64,000 bases of DNA from Clavaria fumosa (lineage: Eukaryota; Basidiomycota; Agaricomycetes; Agaricales; Clavariaceae), in assembly GCA_951802425.1 (NCBI GenBank), contig OX637796.1, forward strand, positions 4,340,001 to 4,404,000, given 5' to 3'. Of the stretch, positions 36,300 to 48,175 are shown one piece after another; the stretch's first letter is position 1, and every line of letters begins with the position of its first letter. The translations under genes and the position numbers were made by a program. Under the pieces are notes generated by a model. It was not told the origin of the DNA, ran no database searches, and worked only from the letters and a program-made list of their open reading frames with translations.

Positions 36300-39110
36300 C
36301 ATCCTCCAAGTGCTGAGAGCCCGACCGAAATCACCGACTAGGACATGGCACTTGATGTGGGCCTACGGCACCGGTACCGCTATCGCTACTGTATGCAGTA
36401 TTTGAAGCCGCGTATCATGGTTGGAACCTTACGCTCTGTCTGCCATCTGCCAAAGGACATATCTCTCCCGCGACTTCGTCGTTGTCCTGTGCAAGTTTGA
36501 CGCTTATTAGCGTCGGGTTTCTAATGGTTCTCACGAAATTGGCCCTGTCAGCGGGCACGACGCTCGCAGCGTATGGCGTGTACCAGTTAGCCAAGCTTGT
36601 GATTGGGCAATTCAACTCACCATTGCGCGACTTGCGTGGACCGGAGAGTCCCAGCTGGTTCTTTGGCAACATCAAACAGATTTTTGATGCAGTAAGAACG
36701 CAGTAGTTGATTCCGACAATGTATTTGTCGCTAATCCCATTCGTGTCAGGAAAACTCGCAGCTGCACGAGAAATGGGTGCAGGAATACGGATCAACATTC
36801 TTGTGCAAGGGAATCGGGAGCGTTAGTAGAACCACGGATTCTCTTCCAATCGCTGCTCCTGGGAAAGGATGTTGACCAGGCCGAACAACAGATTCACCGG
36901 TTGTACACCACCGATCTCAAGGCAATCAACTACATCCTCATGAATAGCGACGACTTCGTGAAGCCGCGCCATGTGCGGTTCAATCTGAGCCAGATTGTTG
37001 GTCCAGGTAATCTGCCCTCCGATTTCTCCATTCTCAACGGCACTAACGAAAGTGGCGAACACGCCCCATAGGCATTCTTATAGTCGAAGGTATCTTCCTT
37101 GGTCCATATCGTTGCCAGTGCTCTCGTTAATACTTGATTACTCAACAGGAGAGCAACATCGTCAACAAGTGAGCCAGCTATTTTTACTTCCATTCAAGTC
37201 TCTGATGTACGGCTCATGACTCCAGCGTAGAATATTAGTGAGTATTCCACGCCTCCCTCACTCCAGTTACCTCATTCTAGTTACCAATTGATCTGATCTA
37301 CAGAATCCGGCTTTCGGCCCCGCTCAAATCAGAGAGCTCACTCCAATCTTTACTGAGAAGGCTAACCAGGTAAGTGATCACTCCGAATGCGCTTGCAAGA
37401 GTTGGCCTCTGACCATCAACTCCCACCCGCTCTCCTCCGTCTACCTCTCAAAGTTGCGTGACATCTGGTCTGCTAAGATCGCCAAAGAGGATGGGCGCAT
37501 TCGTGCCGACGTCTTGTCTTGGCTGAGCAAACTGACACTTGACGTGATCGGTCTCGCAGGCTAGTTGTTTTACTACTTTAAAACTATGCACACTGCTGAC
37601 GCTGCTAGTTCATGTTAGGTTTCCATTACAAGTTCGATACTCTAAATGCCGATGCCGGGCCAAATGAGCTTAGTGAATCCTTCAATGTGCTCTTCCGCAC
37701 GGGTTCCAATTTCAGCCTCTTGCCGATCTTGCAAAGCTACTTCCCTATTTTCCGATTCATCGTGCGCTTGCTTTTTTCTCCGACGCTCCGTGTTTCATTC
37801 AAAATCTGTTGATCTTTTTGTACAGGTCACTGAGCGCGTTCGCATTACGCTACGAGCAAAAAAGAAGATGGATCAATTCGCTATGCAGCTGCTTCGCGAA
37901 TCGAAGGCCGCGGCAATCGCGAGCGACCAGAAGGACGTGCTAGAGAGGCGCGACCTTCTCTCACTTCTCACCCGTGCAAACATGGACAAAGAACTACCTG
38001 AGAGCCAGCGTCTCAGTGACGAAGATGTTCTTGCGCGTGAGTAAATCTTCGTCTCTGTCCACCCGCCGACGACCAACACGTCTCCCAGAGGTTCCTACGT
38101 TCTTGGTGGCGGGACACGAGACGACGAGGTATGTACCCTGCCCACTTCCTTGTGTACCTCGTTTGATGCCTGTTGTATCCCAGTAACGCAACTATGTGGG
38201 CGCTCTACGCGCTCGCCATACGCCCGGATATCCAAACCAAACTCCGGGACGAACTGTTCACGCTCGAGACAGAGACCCCCACGATGGACGAGTTGAACTC
38301 GCTGCAGTATCTCGACTTTGTCGTCCGAGAGACGCTGCGTATCCACAGTCCCGTCGCGTTTACTCTCCGACACGCGACGAGGAATACCACCATCTCGCTC
38401 GGTACACCAATCGTTGATAGGCACAGCAATACCCTGGACCGGATCCGGTGAGTTGCTCTCGTCCTGTCCTGCATCTTCGTTAATATCCTGCCAGTGCCAT
38501 CTGATGTGTTGGTCTCACAGAGTCTGCGAGGGGGATCCCATCGTCATACCCATCAGTGCCATAAACAAGTCGAAGGCATTATGGGGCGAAGACGCGACGG
38601 AATTCAGGTCTGGTACCTTTCTCGACAGTTGTCCCATGGATCCCTGATGGTCCCACTTGTACCCGCGTTGTATCCAGGCCGGAGCGGTGGGAGGCCGTCC
38701 CTGAGGCCGCGGGCGCGATACCTGGCATTTTCAGCAATCTGCTTACGTTCCTCGGCGGTCCTCGGTCATGTATTGGATATCGCTTTTCACTTGTCGAGTG
38801 AGTCCGCGCCCATCCTGATTCGAAGGAACCACCTTCGTGAGGCTGAATATTGACCACTGACCCTAGGATGAAGGCTATCCTATTTTCTCTCGTCAAAGCA
38901 TTCCAATTCGAGCTGGCGGTCCCAGCGGAGAAGATCCGCAAGAAGGCAGCGGTTGTCCAGAGACCCGTCGTTGAGGGGGAAGAAGGGAACCAGATGCCCA
39001 TGTTTATCACGAGTTATCAACGGCTTTGATGGTGTATTTCTTTCGCTACGTGGTTTTGGCCGAACTCCTCGATCTTGTACCTTTACAACATTATTATTGG
39101 CAACTTCACA
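36300..39110 (+). repeat. Tandem duplication unit 2 (P450-C with flanks)
   Basis: Second unit of the direct duplication, matching 33271-36060 through upstream sequence, all exons and introns, and the 3' flank. Between the units (36060-36300) is about 240 bp of unrelated sequence. Confidence 0.78.
36524..39029 (+). CDS. Cytochrome P450, copy C
   Basis: Paralogue of B with the same intron positions. Starts [20 protein letters not shown] and stops at 39027-39029. Conserved items: [82 protein letters not shown] and haem loop [12 protein letters not shown]. Differences from B include STFLCKGIG for [15 protein letters not shown] for LSRIFG, and HSP for HCP after the K-helix. These may alter substrate contacts. 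Intron 37560-37618 starts GC. No disabling change was seen. Confidence 0.88.
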
Positions 39111-39749
39111 TGTGATGGTGTACCATACTGGACGAAAGTACTGGTGTACACTAGTGTGGGAATGTGGGAAGAAAGTGCAGGAATGTGGGAAATGTGGGGA
39201 GTGCAGGAGAATGCAGGATCTGGAATGAATGACAAGAATGTGCCCTGTTGACATGTACCAGGAAAAAGAAAGAAAGAAAAAAAGATTTGTGACATAGACA
39301 CAACTTTCTATCAATATAAGAGTTCATGCATTCACATGTTGTCTGTTCTACCATGTGAACTTGGTACACCTGCTCTGCTGTGACCAGCTGAGACAACACT
39401 CCACTGGCAGTGATGCATGAGCCTGAGGTCAAGCAACATCTGGGCGAGATAGTCAATCAGGGGACTTGCTACTTCACTGACTTGCTACTTCACTGCCTTA
39501 CTATATGCTGGGACCTGTAAGGAGTACAAAGTCCCCAGAATGATGTGGTTCTTGCAAGGTTCAAACACTCTTGATTCATAAAATTTGAGATAAGCTGGGC
39601 ATGAACTAACACAACGGTAGCATTCTATGTTCTGCGCATTCAAACATGTGGATGAGTCGCTAAGAGTTACTGAACTACAAGCACCAAACTAATTCCATCC
39701 TCAAGAGGCCTTTTCCCATCCGAAATCAATTCCACAAGCCCATCCCTCG
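39030..39749. other. Intergenic, no gene seen
   Basis: Downstream flank of P450 copy C and of the convergent NRAMP gene. Contains GTGGGAATGTGG-type short repeats (39150-39210) and a purine tract (39262-39284). No coding frame supported. Confidence 0.5.
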
Positions 39750-41987
39750 TTAATCTTTCCCCAAGATAAACATGACGATCACGTACATGTTCGCGATGCA
39801 GATCAACAGCCAGATCAACAAAGCAACTGTAGTGACAATCTTGCCATTACTGAAATCGACGTACTCCACTGCGTCCTCCACGTCTTGTCCCGGCGAAGGC
39901 GACGAAAGCGAAGCCGGAGACAACGGTAATGGCAACCCCGCATGATCAACACTCTCCGCCACCTTTTTGACCCTCATGATTGACTTCGAGGACGTACAGT
40001 AGATCAAGGGGAGGATGATGAATGGAAGGACGATGGACAAGATAACCTGCGATAGGACCAGGAGGGCATTGATTCCCGGCTTCCCCACTACGATAGCCAC
40101 CACCATCGCGGGTATCAGACTCAAAGACCGAGTGAGTAACCGTCTCAACGCTGGCTAAAAAGGGACGGTGACGAAAACTGAGCGATAAAATCAGAGAAAG
40201 AAAAGCAAAATGCTGGCTCACAGACATCCTCCAGTTAAGGAAGCCTTCGCAAACAGACTGACCAGCTATTGTCGCCACGAACGAAGCGCTCTGCCCAGCG
40301 CACAGCAACGCGAGGGCAAAAAGGAAAGCAGCCGCTAGCAGACGATAATTCAGATTAAGAAACTCTAACGTTCCGTGAAGACCGAAGAAACTCACGCTTT
40401 CCTATCAACCTCCGGATGAGCGCATGCGCGCCAAACAGACTTGCTGAATTAGCTGCATCCTTCGCGGACAAGTGGCGCTTGCTAAAGACCACACTCGCGA
40501 TGATCAAGATCCTGACGCCAGACAAACGTTATTAAGCGTAGTCTGGACACGGAAAAACGTCTTACATGGAATTGATAAGCACTGCAAAACCTAAGAGACT
40601 GCCGGCAATATCCATGATGCCGTGGTGTAGATGCGCGTTGATGAAGGACAAAGGGTTGTTCTCATGATCAGAATAGCGCTGGGGCTTTTCCTTTACATCT
40701 ACTTGTTGCAACGAATTCCGAAACATGGACCAGAACTGCTGTACACGGGAGGGAGCGGTTGTGGCTTCGGCAACATCAGAAGACACATCCTTTGTTGGTT
40801 CGCGTTTGATCGGTGCGGTCGACAGTCTGTCCTGTGTCGCCAGCGCGGAGCCTAGAAAGAGGGAATGTGGCATGACGGTAGCCCCCAAAATGCCGATGGC
40901 TGCCAGTTGATATGGCCACGTGAATGTGGTTGGCGATTTTGGTTCAGTATAAGAACTCACAAATATATATGCTATCAGACTGGAACGTATGTTTGGAAGG
41001 AAGAAAGCCTGAAAGGGCATCCTTCCAATCAAATCGAAGCCTGGCGATGATAACAATTAAGAAAGTGAACACTGAAATGACCTTCATAACTCCATCAGCC
41101 TAGGACCAATCGATATTTTCCGATAATCGCATACCATGATGGCAATCATCACTTCAAAGAATCTGAGCGGCCTTGAACGGAGAGGATCGCCAAAACTCAA
41201 TATCACGATGACGTCGAACGCCGTGATGAAGACACCAGCCCATAGCGGAAGCCTACGGAATATCAAACAGAGCGCGATGGCTGACCCAAGTAGCTCAGCG
41301 AGGTCCGTGGCGATGATCGCTATTTCCGAGAGGGCATAGAGGGGGTAAAGTAGGAGCCATCGCCGCAACCTCTGGTGTTTACCGTTGAGCACTAGCAGTC
41401 GACAGTGAGTCGCAAGGTCTATTGGTCGTTATACAACATGAAGTGGCTCTGATTTTAGGATCTGCTTACCTAGTCCCGTGACACAGCCAAGTCTGGCGGC
41501 CAAAATCTATCGTAACACAAAAAGTAATGTGACAAAGATCACCGACAAAGATGACTGTGGCCAACCTGCAGTAACACGGCGAACAGGCCAGACAAAAGCA
41601 CAACGAACAACAATCGTGTTCCAAACTGCCATTGAGGTCAAATATCAGCGAGCACGACTCATAACCCTACGCTAATCTATTCCGAAAAATGAACCTGACC
41701 TTAGAGCCCGCCTCTAAATCTACACCCCAGTTACCCCTAAAAATATGCAATCGTTTGCTCGTTTGCTCTGTAGAGGGAGAGAGAGTGCCTCACGGGTCAA
41801 AGTACGCCACTGAACAAATGACGCCCACCCCTACATGCCTCCTAGCATGCGAAAAGACGACTGAGAGTACACGTTTGAACTTCGCGATCAAAGGCGACAT
41901 TGGAGCTGGTGCTGGTTGTTCAACGACAGACTCCGGGGCCTCTTTCTGAGCGGTATCGCCGCCATCGTCGTGAAGACGCACATCCAT
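39750..41987 (-). CDS. NRAMP-family divalent metal transporter
   Basis: Proton-coupled Mn2+/Fe2+ transporter of the SMF family. From ATG 41985-41987: hydrophilic N-terminus, then TM1 with the metal-binding motif in VICSVAYFDPGNW (DPGN). TM2-TM4 read LLFVVLLSGLFAVLLQVLAA, IAIIATDLAELLGSAIALCL and FITAFDVIVILSF. TM6 carries the second metal motif, GILGATVMPHSLFLGSAL (MPH). A long cytosolic loop, more helices (FALALLCAGQSASFVATIAGQ, INALLVLSQVILSIVLPFII) and a last span ending MFILGKD follow. Both metal-site motifs are intact, so transport activity is expected. Several short introns split the reading frame. Plasma or endosomal membrane location is not resolved from sequence. Confidence 0.92.
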
Positions 41988-42658
41988 GAACCCAGGTCGA
42001 TGTGGTAGAGTTGATGGGGGTGGTTGATGGGGTTAGTAATGAAGGTGGTGGTTCAAGCGTGAGAGGGTCGTGGTGGTGCGATGGCGGGCATATTTCGGAG
42101 GGCCGTCAACCCAGCATAGCGGGCGAGGTGGAAACTCAAATGTTGCACTGAGGCGTCCCAGCTCTGAGGTTCAAAGTGATTCGCCCCATCCGGTACCGTC
42201 CGGTGGGGTCCCACGAGCGTTGCACCGCCAAAGCAGCAACAAGAGAGCCTAGCGTCCGACCGCTTACCAGTGAACGGGCGCAGTGCCAAGGCAAAGGCAA
42301 TGTCGTGTGGTTGAGAGACTTTGCCTGACCTGAGAGTTATGGCTGTACTGAGTCAACACTAGGTTTCAGCGGTTTGGCGTGTTCTGCTGTGCAAGCTCAT
42401 TTTTTTCATGGTAATGAAATGGCCACTTGGCAGGGCGAAACCAAGACTGGGGAAACCCACAACACGTGTCCTCCTCGAAGAGGAGACAGGAAAAACAGTC
42501 ATTAACGGAGTACAGAAAACAGTACAGAGAAAAACGCTCTCCATTGCTATAAACCACCCTCACAAGTCATCTCTCTTTTACGCACTCTTCTCCTACCAAG
42601 AGAGAATAAAATCACATCCGAATTTCGCATATTGAACCTGTTTTGTGCGGGCCACAGC
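41988..42658. other. Intergenic, no supported gene
   Basis: Promoter side of the NRAMP gene and 3' flank of the hypothetical gene. GGGTGG-rich stretch near 42010-42080. Short open frames without motifs. Confidence 0.45.
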
Positions 42659-44435
42659 CTAACCGAGACGGGGAAGAACTGCCCAGCCCCTTCTCCAGAG
42701 CCTAGGAATATGATGTCGGATTCCAGCAGCGCTGTTATGGTGGCGCCCGCCGATGCCGTCACCGGACATTGCCGCCTGCACCTGATGATCAACGATACCC
42801 ACTTCGCTAGATGTCAAAGCCGTTCCGGCGTCCGGCGATCCGACCCATGTGCTTTCTGTGCGTATGCCTAAGCACTCAAGACCCAGCAATGCATCAAGCC
42901 TGTCACCGCGAATTCGTCCCGGTGATGGCGTCTGATTGTTTTCCCTCGCACAGACAGGACACCCAGGCAAGTGAGACGCGCGCGGAACTGCAAGAAAGGC
43001 TGCCGGAAAGTCTCCAGCTCCCGAAATCCTTGGAAGATCAGGCAAAGCAGAAGGTCGAAAGACAGGGCAGATCGCGAATTCCGGCGTCGGAACTGTGAGC
43101 GTAAGGGATGGAATGTAGCCCGCATCGGCATCAGTCGTACGTCGTTCTTCAAGATCTGGGTGTACTTCAGAGAGCACGCTCAAGTAGTCGCGGCAATAGC
43201 TTGTCGTATCTTCAACTTGCGAATCAGATTGAAAACCAGATTCGTCAGCAAGGCACTGCAAAGTTAGTGCAATAGAGTTGCATCGTCACGTCGCGTTGTA
43301 GCCTCACGCAAGAGGCGCATCACGTCCTCACCTGATGGACGACCCCCGGACCAACCGCAGATACGTACTCCGAGAAACCTTCAGTGCTGCTGAGTTCATG
43401 TGATACGTGCGAGCTTTGGCAAGTGAAGAACGTTTCATTATTGGTCATATCTTCCAAGATAGGCGAGAGCTCAAAGGACGGTCGGGGAGGGCAGGGGACA
43501 TCCTGTTGAGATATGGAGGAATGGGAACAGTGCGTCAAGGCCACTAAACGCGTAATGTCGGGGCTCACTACTGAATGCAATTCACGTATAGTCGGAGAGC
43601 GACGAAGCAGACACTGAGAGAAACAGCAAGGAAAGAAACTTTCAAACACTGTCTGGAAGACATCCGAAACGACATACATTCGAGGGCCCCGTCTTGCGTC
43701 CAACCGAAGACGAGTGAGAACGTCAAAAGAGTCAGTCACCTCATGTTCACAATACAGATATTTATTAACGGTCCACGCCATACCTTGCCGCACGGGGTGC
43801 TGTCTCTGCGCGATACCTAGCCGAGATGAGCATATAACGAAACTCTGCAACTTAAATACCACGTGCCTTGCTTGAAAGAGGACTGGGGGAATCAAGCTAT
43901 GGACAAAGGAAATCGAGGTCCGCATACAATCGTGCGGCAAAACCAAAGGTTACGAACACTGCTAGGAGAACACGAAGCACCGCGGGCCCGACAGGACGGC
44001 GTAGGCGTATCCGGCTAAATGTTGCCCCATTCGGATCTCGTGACAGCCATCGGCCGATTAGCGCTTGGCACTCACGGCGGCTACAGACACAGTGCAGTGG
44101 CGAGGACGCCCAGGACTGACAGGCGACGGGGTATAGCTTAAGACAGGAGGCGAGAAAGGGGATGACTGAGAGAAGCGCGCAGACTTGTATGCTTCGAGTA
44201 CGCAATGGATGAGATTTGGTTCGACAACTGAACCCTGAGCTTAGCGAAAGATCACCAGAAGAATGCTTTGTCCTGGCCCGACAACAAGGTCCCGCCTCGG
44301 AGGTAGGAAATTGGACTTGCTTCCACACATGGCTCGCCGGTTAGCACGCGCTAGATGTACTGTAGAACGACGCTTTACCGGCTTTGGATGAACGATGAGG
44401 AGGATAGCGCGGAGAGTTTTTCTAAACCTGAACAT
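42659..44435 (-). CDS. Hypothetical multi-exon gene, structure uncertain
   Basis: Minus-strand coding-like segments joined by plausible splice sites. The best supported part is an exon ending SAVGPGVVHQ (about 43340), followed by an intron with GTGAGG donor, CTAAC branch and GCAG acceptor, then an exon starting CLADESGFQSDSQVEDTT and running through SLTLTVPTPEFAICPVF. Upstream exons may include RRSPTIRELHS and RLDARRGPRMYVVSDVFQT. A possible start is MAWTVNKYLY (43781) or MFRFRKTLRAILLIV (44435). Ser/Thr/Pro-rich with no recognised domain. The true limits and exon number are not fixed. Confidence 0.35.
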
Positions 44436-45100
44436 TGTTGAAGGAAGAGAGAGAGATGGGCGGCAATCGGCGGTCTAGGCCAGTCAGGCTGGTACCATAC
44501 ACCGTGCGACAAGTTCAATTTTGTATTGAGCACACAGCTGTTATATAAAACTTGGGACCGCAAGCTCTGGCGGGAAAACACATTGGCTACAAAGGAGAGT
44601 GAGATAATACCTGAATGTACAGACAAATGCTGAGGATGTATATGTATTATGTGATCGATTGTCCTGCGAGAGGTGAATGAGGACGACAGCATCGTATTTC
44701 TTTTGGCCAGGAGAACAGGATTCCTGAGAGCAAGGCAAGGTAAAGTGCGAGCAGACATGCAGTAAAAGTCATGGACCCGACGAGGTGGATGTGTCGGAGA
44801 CAAGGTGACTATTTCTTGACGGAGACATTTGAGCGGAAAGATGCAGATAATTGGGCCTCTATGGTGATGATGATGATGGTATTGTTGATTCCGAAAAATT
44901 GCGGATTGGATGGATACTGATAGAGAGCGGGATCGTGCAGTGCAATGCAACGATGCCGAACAGAACAAACACGAGAAGCCTTGGTGGAAGGTACGCGTGT
45001 GCTGGATGATTGAGATGCTGTAGAGAAAGAACAGATGACTTGATGCAGGATTATGATATACATGTTATTCAGGCCGCCGCTTTGACTTGAGTGTTCCAAT
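44436..45100. other. Intergenic / 3' flank of PUF gene
   Basis: An open minus-strand frame (44809-45189) runs through here but belongs to the last PUF intron and its 3' flank. A short ATG/ATC trinucleotide run is at about 44864-44880. Confidence 0.5.
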
Positions 45101-47788
45101 TCAGTAGCCGTAGTAAGCGCGCATTCTATCACTGTGGGGTTCAGGATAAGCGCTACGCAGCTCCATTTTCGAAGGATTTCCACACACAATAGCCAAATGA
45201 CCTTCGAACCAGTCTTGCAGCCTCGAAGGGTGACGATATGACCGCGAATACACTCATAAAGTGAGGCGCGTTGATCTTTGTCCGCCTATCAGAGGACGTG
45301 AGCGAAGCACGAAAGAGGCGTGTATACAACGCAGAGATCCTTACCGTCGGAAGAGTACCCGCAATAAGCTGGCTGCCAGGAAGAGTCAATGCCAGGTCTA
45401 CGATGATCGCGCGCCTCCCTCTGCGAAGACAACAGTCAGGAAAGGAGCCGAGCGCAACGCGACTGCAAACTAGTACCCTTTGGCAGGCTCGCACATGCGC
45501 TTGACAACCTTATCCAACGCTTCTTTTCCGCCTTCTTTGAGCGCCTTGGTCACACACTTCGATCCTTGCTCGTGGGTGGCGAACTCGAGCAGCCCATCGA
45601 CCAAGTGGTCGACAGCCATGACTTTGTGCTTTTCAGAGCCGTGCTCCAAGACTTTTAGGAGTCGATCAGTAAAAGCGAGGAAAGGCGACGTTGTTCCTCA
45701 CTGTGCTGGATGCAATAAGAACCCCACTGACTCTTGGCGACGTCGCTGAACACAACGAGACCTTGGTTGATGAGCTCATCGACAATCCCATCTTTCGCGG
45801 AGTCTTCCAGATTTTCAAAGGCATGCTAAGAGACGATGTGAAATTCCGCCCTCCTAGCATTGTGACAGACACACACCTGAACCACGAGCGAACCCGTTTC
45901 ATGACAAGCGAGCGCAGCCCATTGACCTTTGAGGGACTTGTTCACGCTGAAGTATAGGCCAGGTATCAGGCTATATGCGCGTTATATCTCGTGCAGACAC
46001 TCACTAGGCGAAGATGGGGGGTGCAGGTTCCGTCCAAGTCAACTCCATCACCTATCGCGGAGATCAGTCTTCAATTATACGAATCGCAGGACTGGACTGA
46101 CCTTGCTCCACACATGAGAAGCATGCTTGTTGACAAGCGTTTGCGCTGGGTCGCCGAGAAGCAATTCGGAGACGATGAGCAACCTGATGTCCTCCTCACA
46201 ATCCAACGCTTTTTGGAGTACATGGCACCCATAGCAGTTCGTGGCGAGTTCAACTATGCGTCCCCTGCATGAGAAACGATAAATGATCGCCGTCTTAACT
46301 CGCGTTAACGCGAGGACTGACCTCATACAACTAACTATCTTTCGCCTTTCCTCGTGAGTAGAAGCAGCCTCCAAGCACCTTTGAACCGCCCAATTGCCAA
46401 AACTCCAGATGAAACGACGTCAGCCCAAATGATTATATATAGATCATCGAAAGTTGTACCGGTGAGCCATCATCTCAAAACCCCTAGCGCAGATGGCATC
46501 GACGATTTTCGCGCGTTCCTCTACATCAGCAACCTTCAGCTTTTGCTGCAAGAAGATTGACGCTTGTTGGTCCGAAGACTTGATAATGCGTGCTACGAAG
46601 ATGTGGTAAGGAGGTGAGGATGACGGGTGCAGGAGCGACAGGAAATTGATTGGCTGTCAAACAGGGAATGGAGGCTTCAGAGTCTTTATTTGACGGGATT
46701 GGTGAAGCGACGGCTTACTTCTTGTGAATGAGGCTGAGAGGGGTACGAGAAGGATGAGTTCCTGGAACGACCCTCGAGGAACGTACCACGTCCAGTACCG
46801 CAGTCAAAAGGCTGATCATCCGACCGAAGCCAATCAGCAGCTGCACCGAACGGCTGCTGGCGCCACCCTACAGACGCTATCCCACGGACGTTGTCCATGC
46901 GACGCTGTGCAGGCGGGGCAGCATGATAGGTATGATGTGGTGTGTTTACGACGGGGGTATTCTCTGCGAACGGTTCAAAGAGAGGGAAAGCGGTAGGTTG
47001 GGGTACGTATGAAGATTGAGGCGGATAAGGGCAGTACGAAGCAGTATGAGATGAAGAGAATATATCAGGTAATTTATTAGGCGGGTTTGGTTCTGGAAAG
47101 AGGGAACTTTGGGGGAGATTAGACAAAGCAGGGCCTAGCTCATAAAGAGCTTTGAGATTAAGGTCCAATGGCTTCTGAGGAGACAGATCGGTCGGGGTCA
47201 GGAGAGCAGACGTAGTAGAAACTGGACTAAGATCAGGCGAGCCAGGAGAGACATGCGTGTTCGCAGAGACTGTATGCGGGACGGAGGGAGTCGGAGAGTT
47301 GAGGTTCAAGGTACGAAGAAGCTGCTCCACGTGCTGCAAAAAAAGAAGAGTAAAAAAAATGAAACACACTTGGAGGAAAAAAATAATGGACAAACGCTGT
47401 CGTCGAAGTCAGCAGCCGATTTTTTCCTGCCATCTCCAATGGCGCCGGGACCCTTGAAACGACCGACGTTGAGGAAACCAACTGGACCGAAGACATCTTC
47501 CTTGCCAGGACGAGCAGGAGACGGGGCCACGTTTGGGTGCGCAGGCTGATTCAACCTGTTCTCAGAGAAGCTAGAAAATGGGTCTACAGCCTTTGGCCAC
47601 GTCGGCTCAGACGGCTGGGGACGGAGGGCCCAAATAGAGGAAGCCGGACCCGACGGATGGCGAGGGCGAGGGGGGCTCTGGCCATTATAAAGAGAAAAGA
47701 GCGGTTGGGACTGGGAAGGGAACATTGCTTGAAGGGGAAGTTGAATCGCAGGAGGATTGTGGTAGTTGCAGAAAGAGTGCGAGTGCAA
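45101..47788 (-). CDS. Pumilio (PUF) RNA-binding protein, Jsn1-like
   Basis: Sequence-specific mRNA-binding regulator. The N-terminal ~350 residues are disordered (Pro/Ser/Asn-rich; VFGPVGFLNVGRFKGPG, HVEQLLRTLNLNSPTP). A PUM array follows, with INFLSLLHPSSSPPYHIFVA, DQQASIFLQQKLK, FGNWAVQRCLEA, ELATNCYGCHVLQKALDCEE, NKHASHVWSKV, CHETGSLVVQHAFEN, SQWGSYCIQH, THEQGSKCVTKALKEGG, GSQLIAGTLPTADKDQ and RGCKTGSKVIWLF. The end DRMRAYYGY-stop at 45101 is reached only by splicing out a 55 nt intron. No RRM is visible, unlike yeast Jsn1/Puf2. At least ten short introns. The start may be ATG 47788 or the in-frame ATG near 47725. Confidence 0.9.
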
Positions 47789-48034
47789 GTCTCTGCGATT
47801 TTATAGACTTTCCTTCTCGAGTTCTGTGAAGGGTGATCTTATTAGGTAAGCATTTCACCCCACAGCTGTCGTTTCAGCCACAGCAATGACAGGCTCAACT
47901 GTACGTGGATGGAGAGTTGTGGGCACGGAGTACATAGAAGACAATGATCTCGTCGCAGCAATACAGCAAGGGTCTCGTTCCGCACGACACGATCGAAGAC
48001 ATTCAGTAGAAGAACAGCCGCAGCGAGCAACGAT
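47789..48034. other. Upstream flank of the PUF gene
   Basis: Presumed promoter and 5' UTR. No other feature recognised. Confidence 0.4.
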
Positions 48035-48175
48035 TTCATCAGCAAAATAGTTCGGCTAATTGGTCAGTATAGACAGGTATGGAGTGGTATGCAACACCCC
48101 AAGACACCTTGGGGTGTTACATACCGGTCCATACCTCTCTATACTTACGTTTAGCTGAACTATTTTGCTGATGAA
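48035..48175. repeat. 141 bp near-perfect palindrome (foldback/MITE-like)
   Basis: The left arm (from TTCATCAGCAAAATAGTTC) and right arm (ending GAACTATTTTGCTGATGAA) are reverse complements for about 68 bp with roughly ten mismatches. They are separated by a 4 nt loop, ACAC, at 48104-48107. The stem next to the loop (ACACCCCAAG / CTTGGGGTGT) is perfect. No coding capacity. Consistent with a miniature foldback element or a hairpin RNA source. Confidence 0.88.

Noticed and set aside
44809..45189. 126-codon minus-strand frame
   Set aside because: Covers the last PUF intron and 3' flank; splicing gives the conserved end WLFDRMRAYYGY instead.
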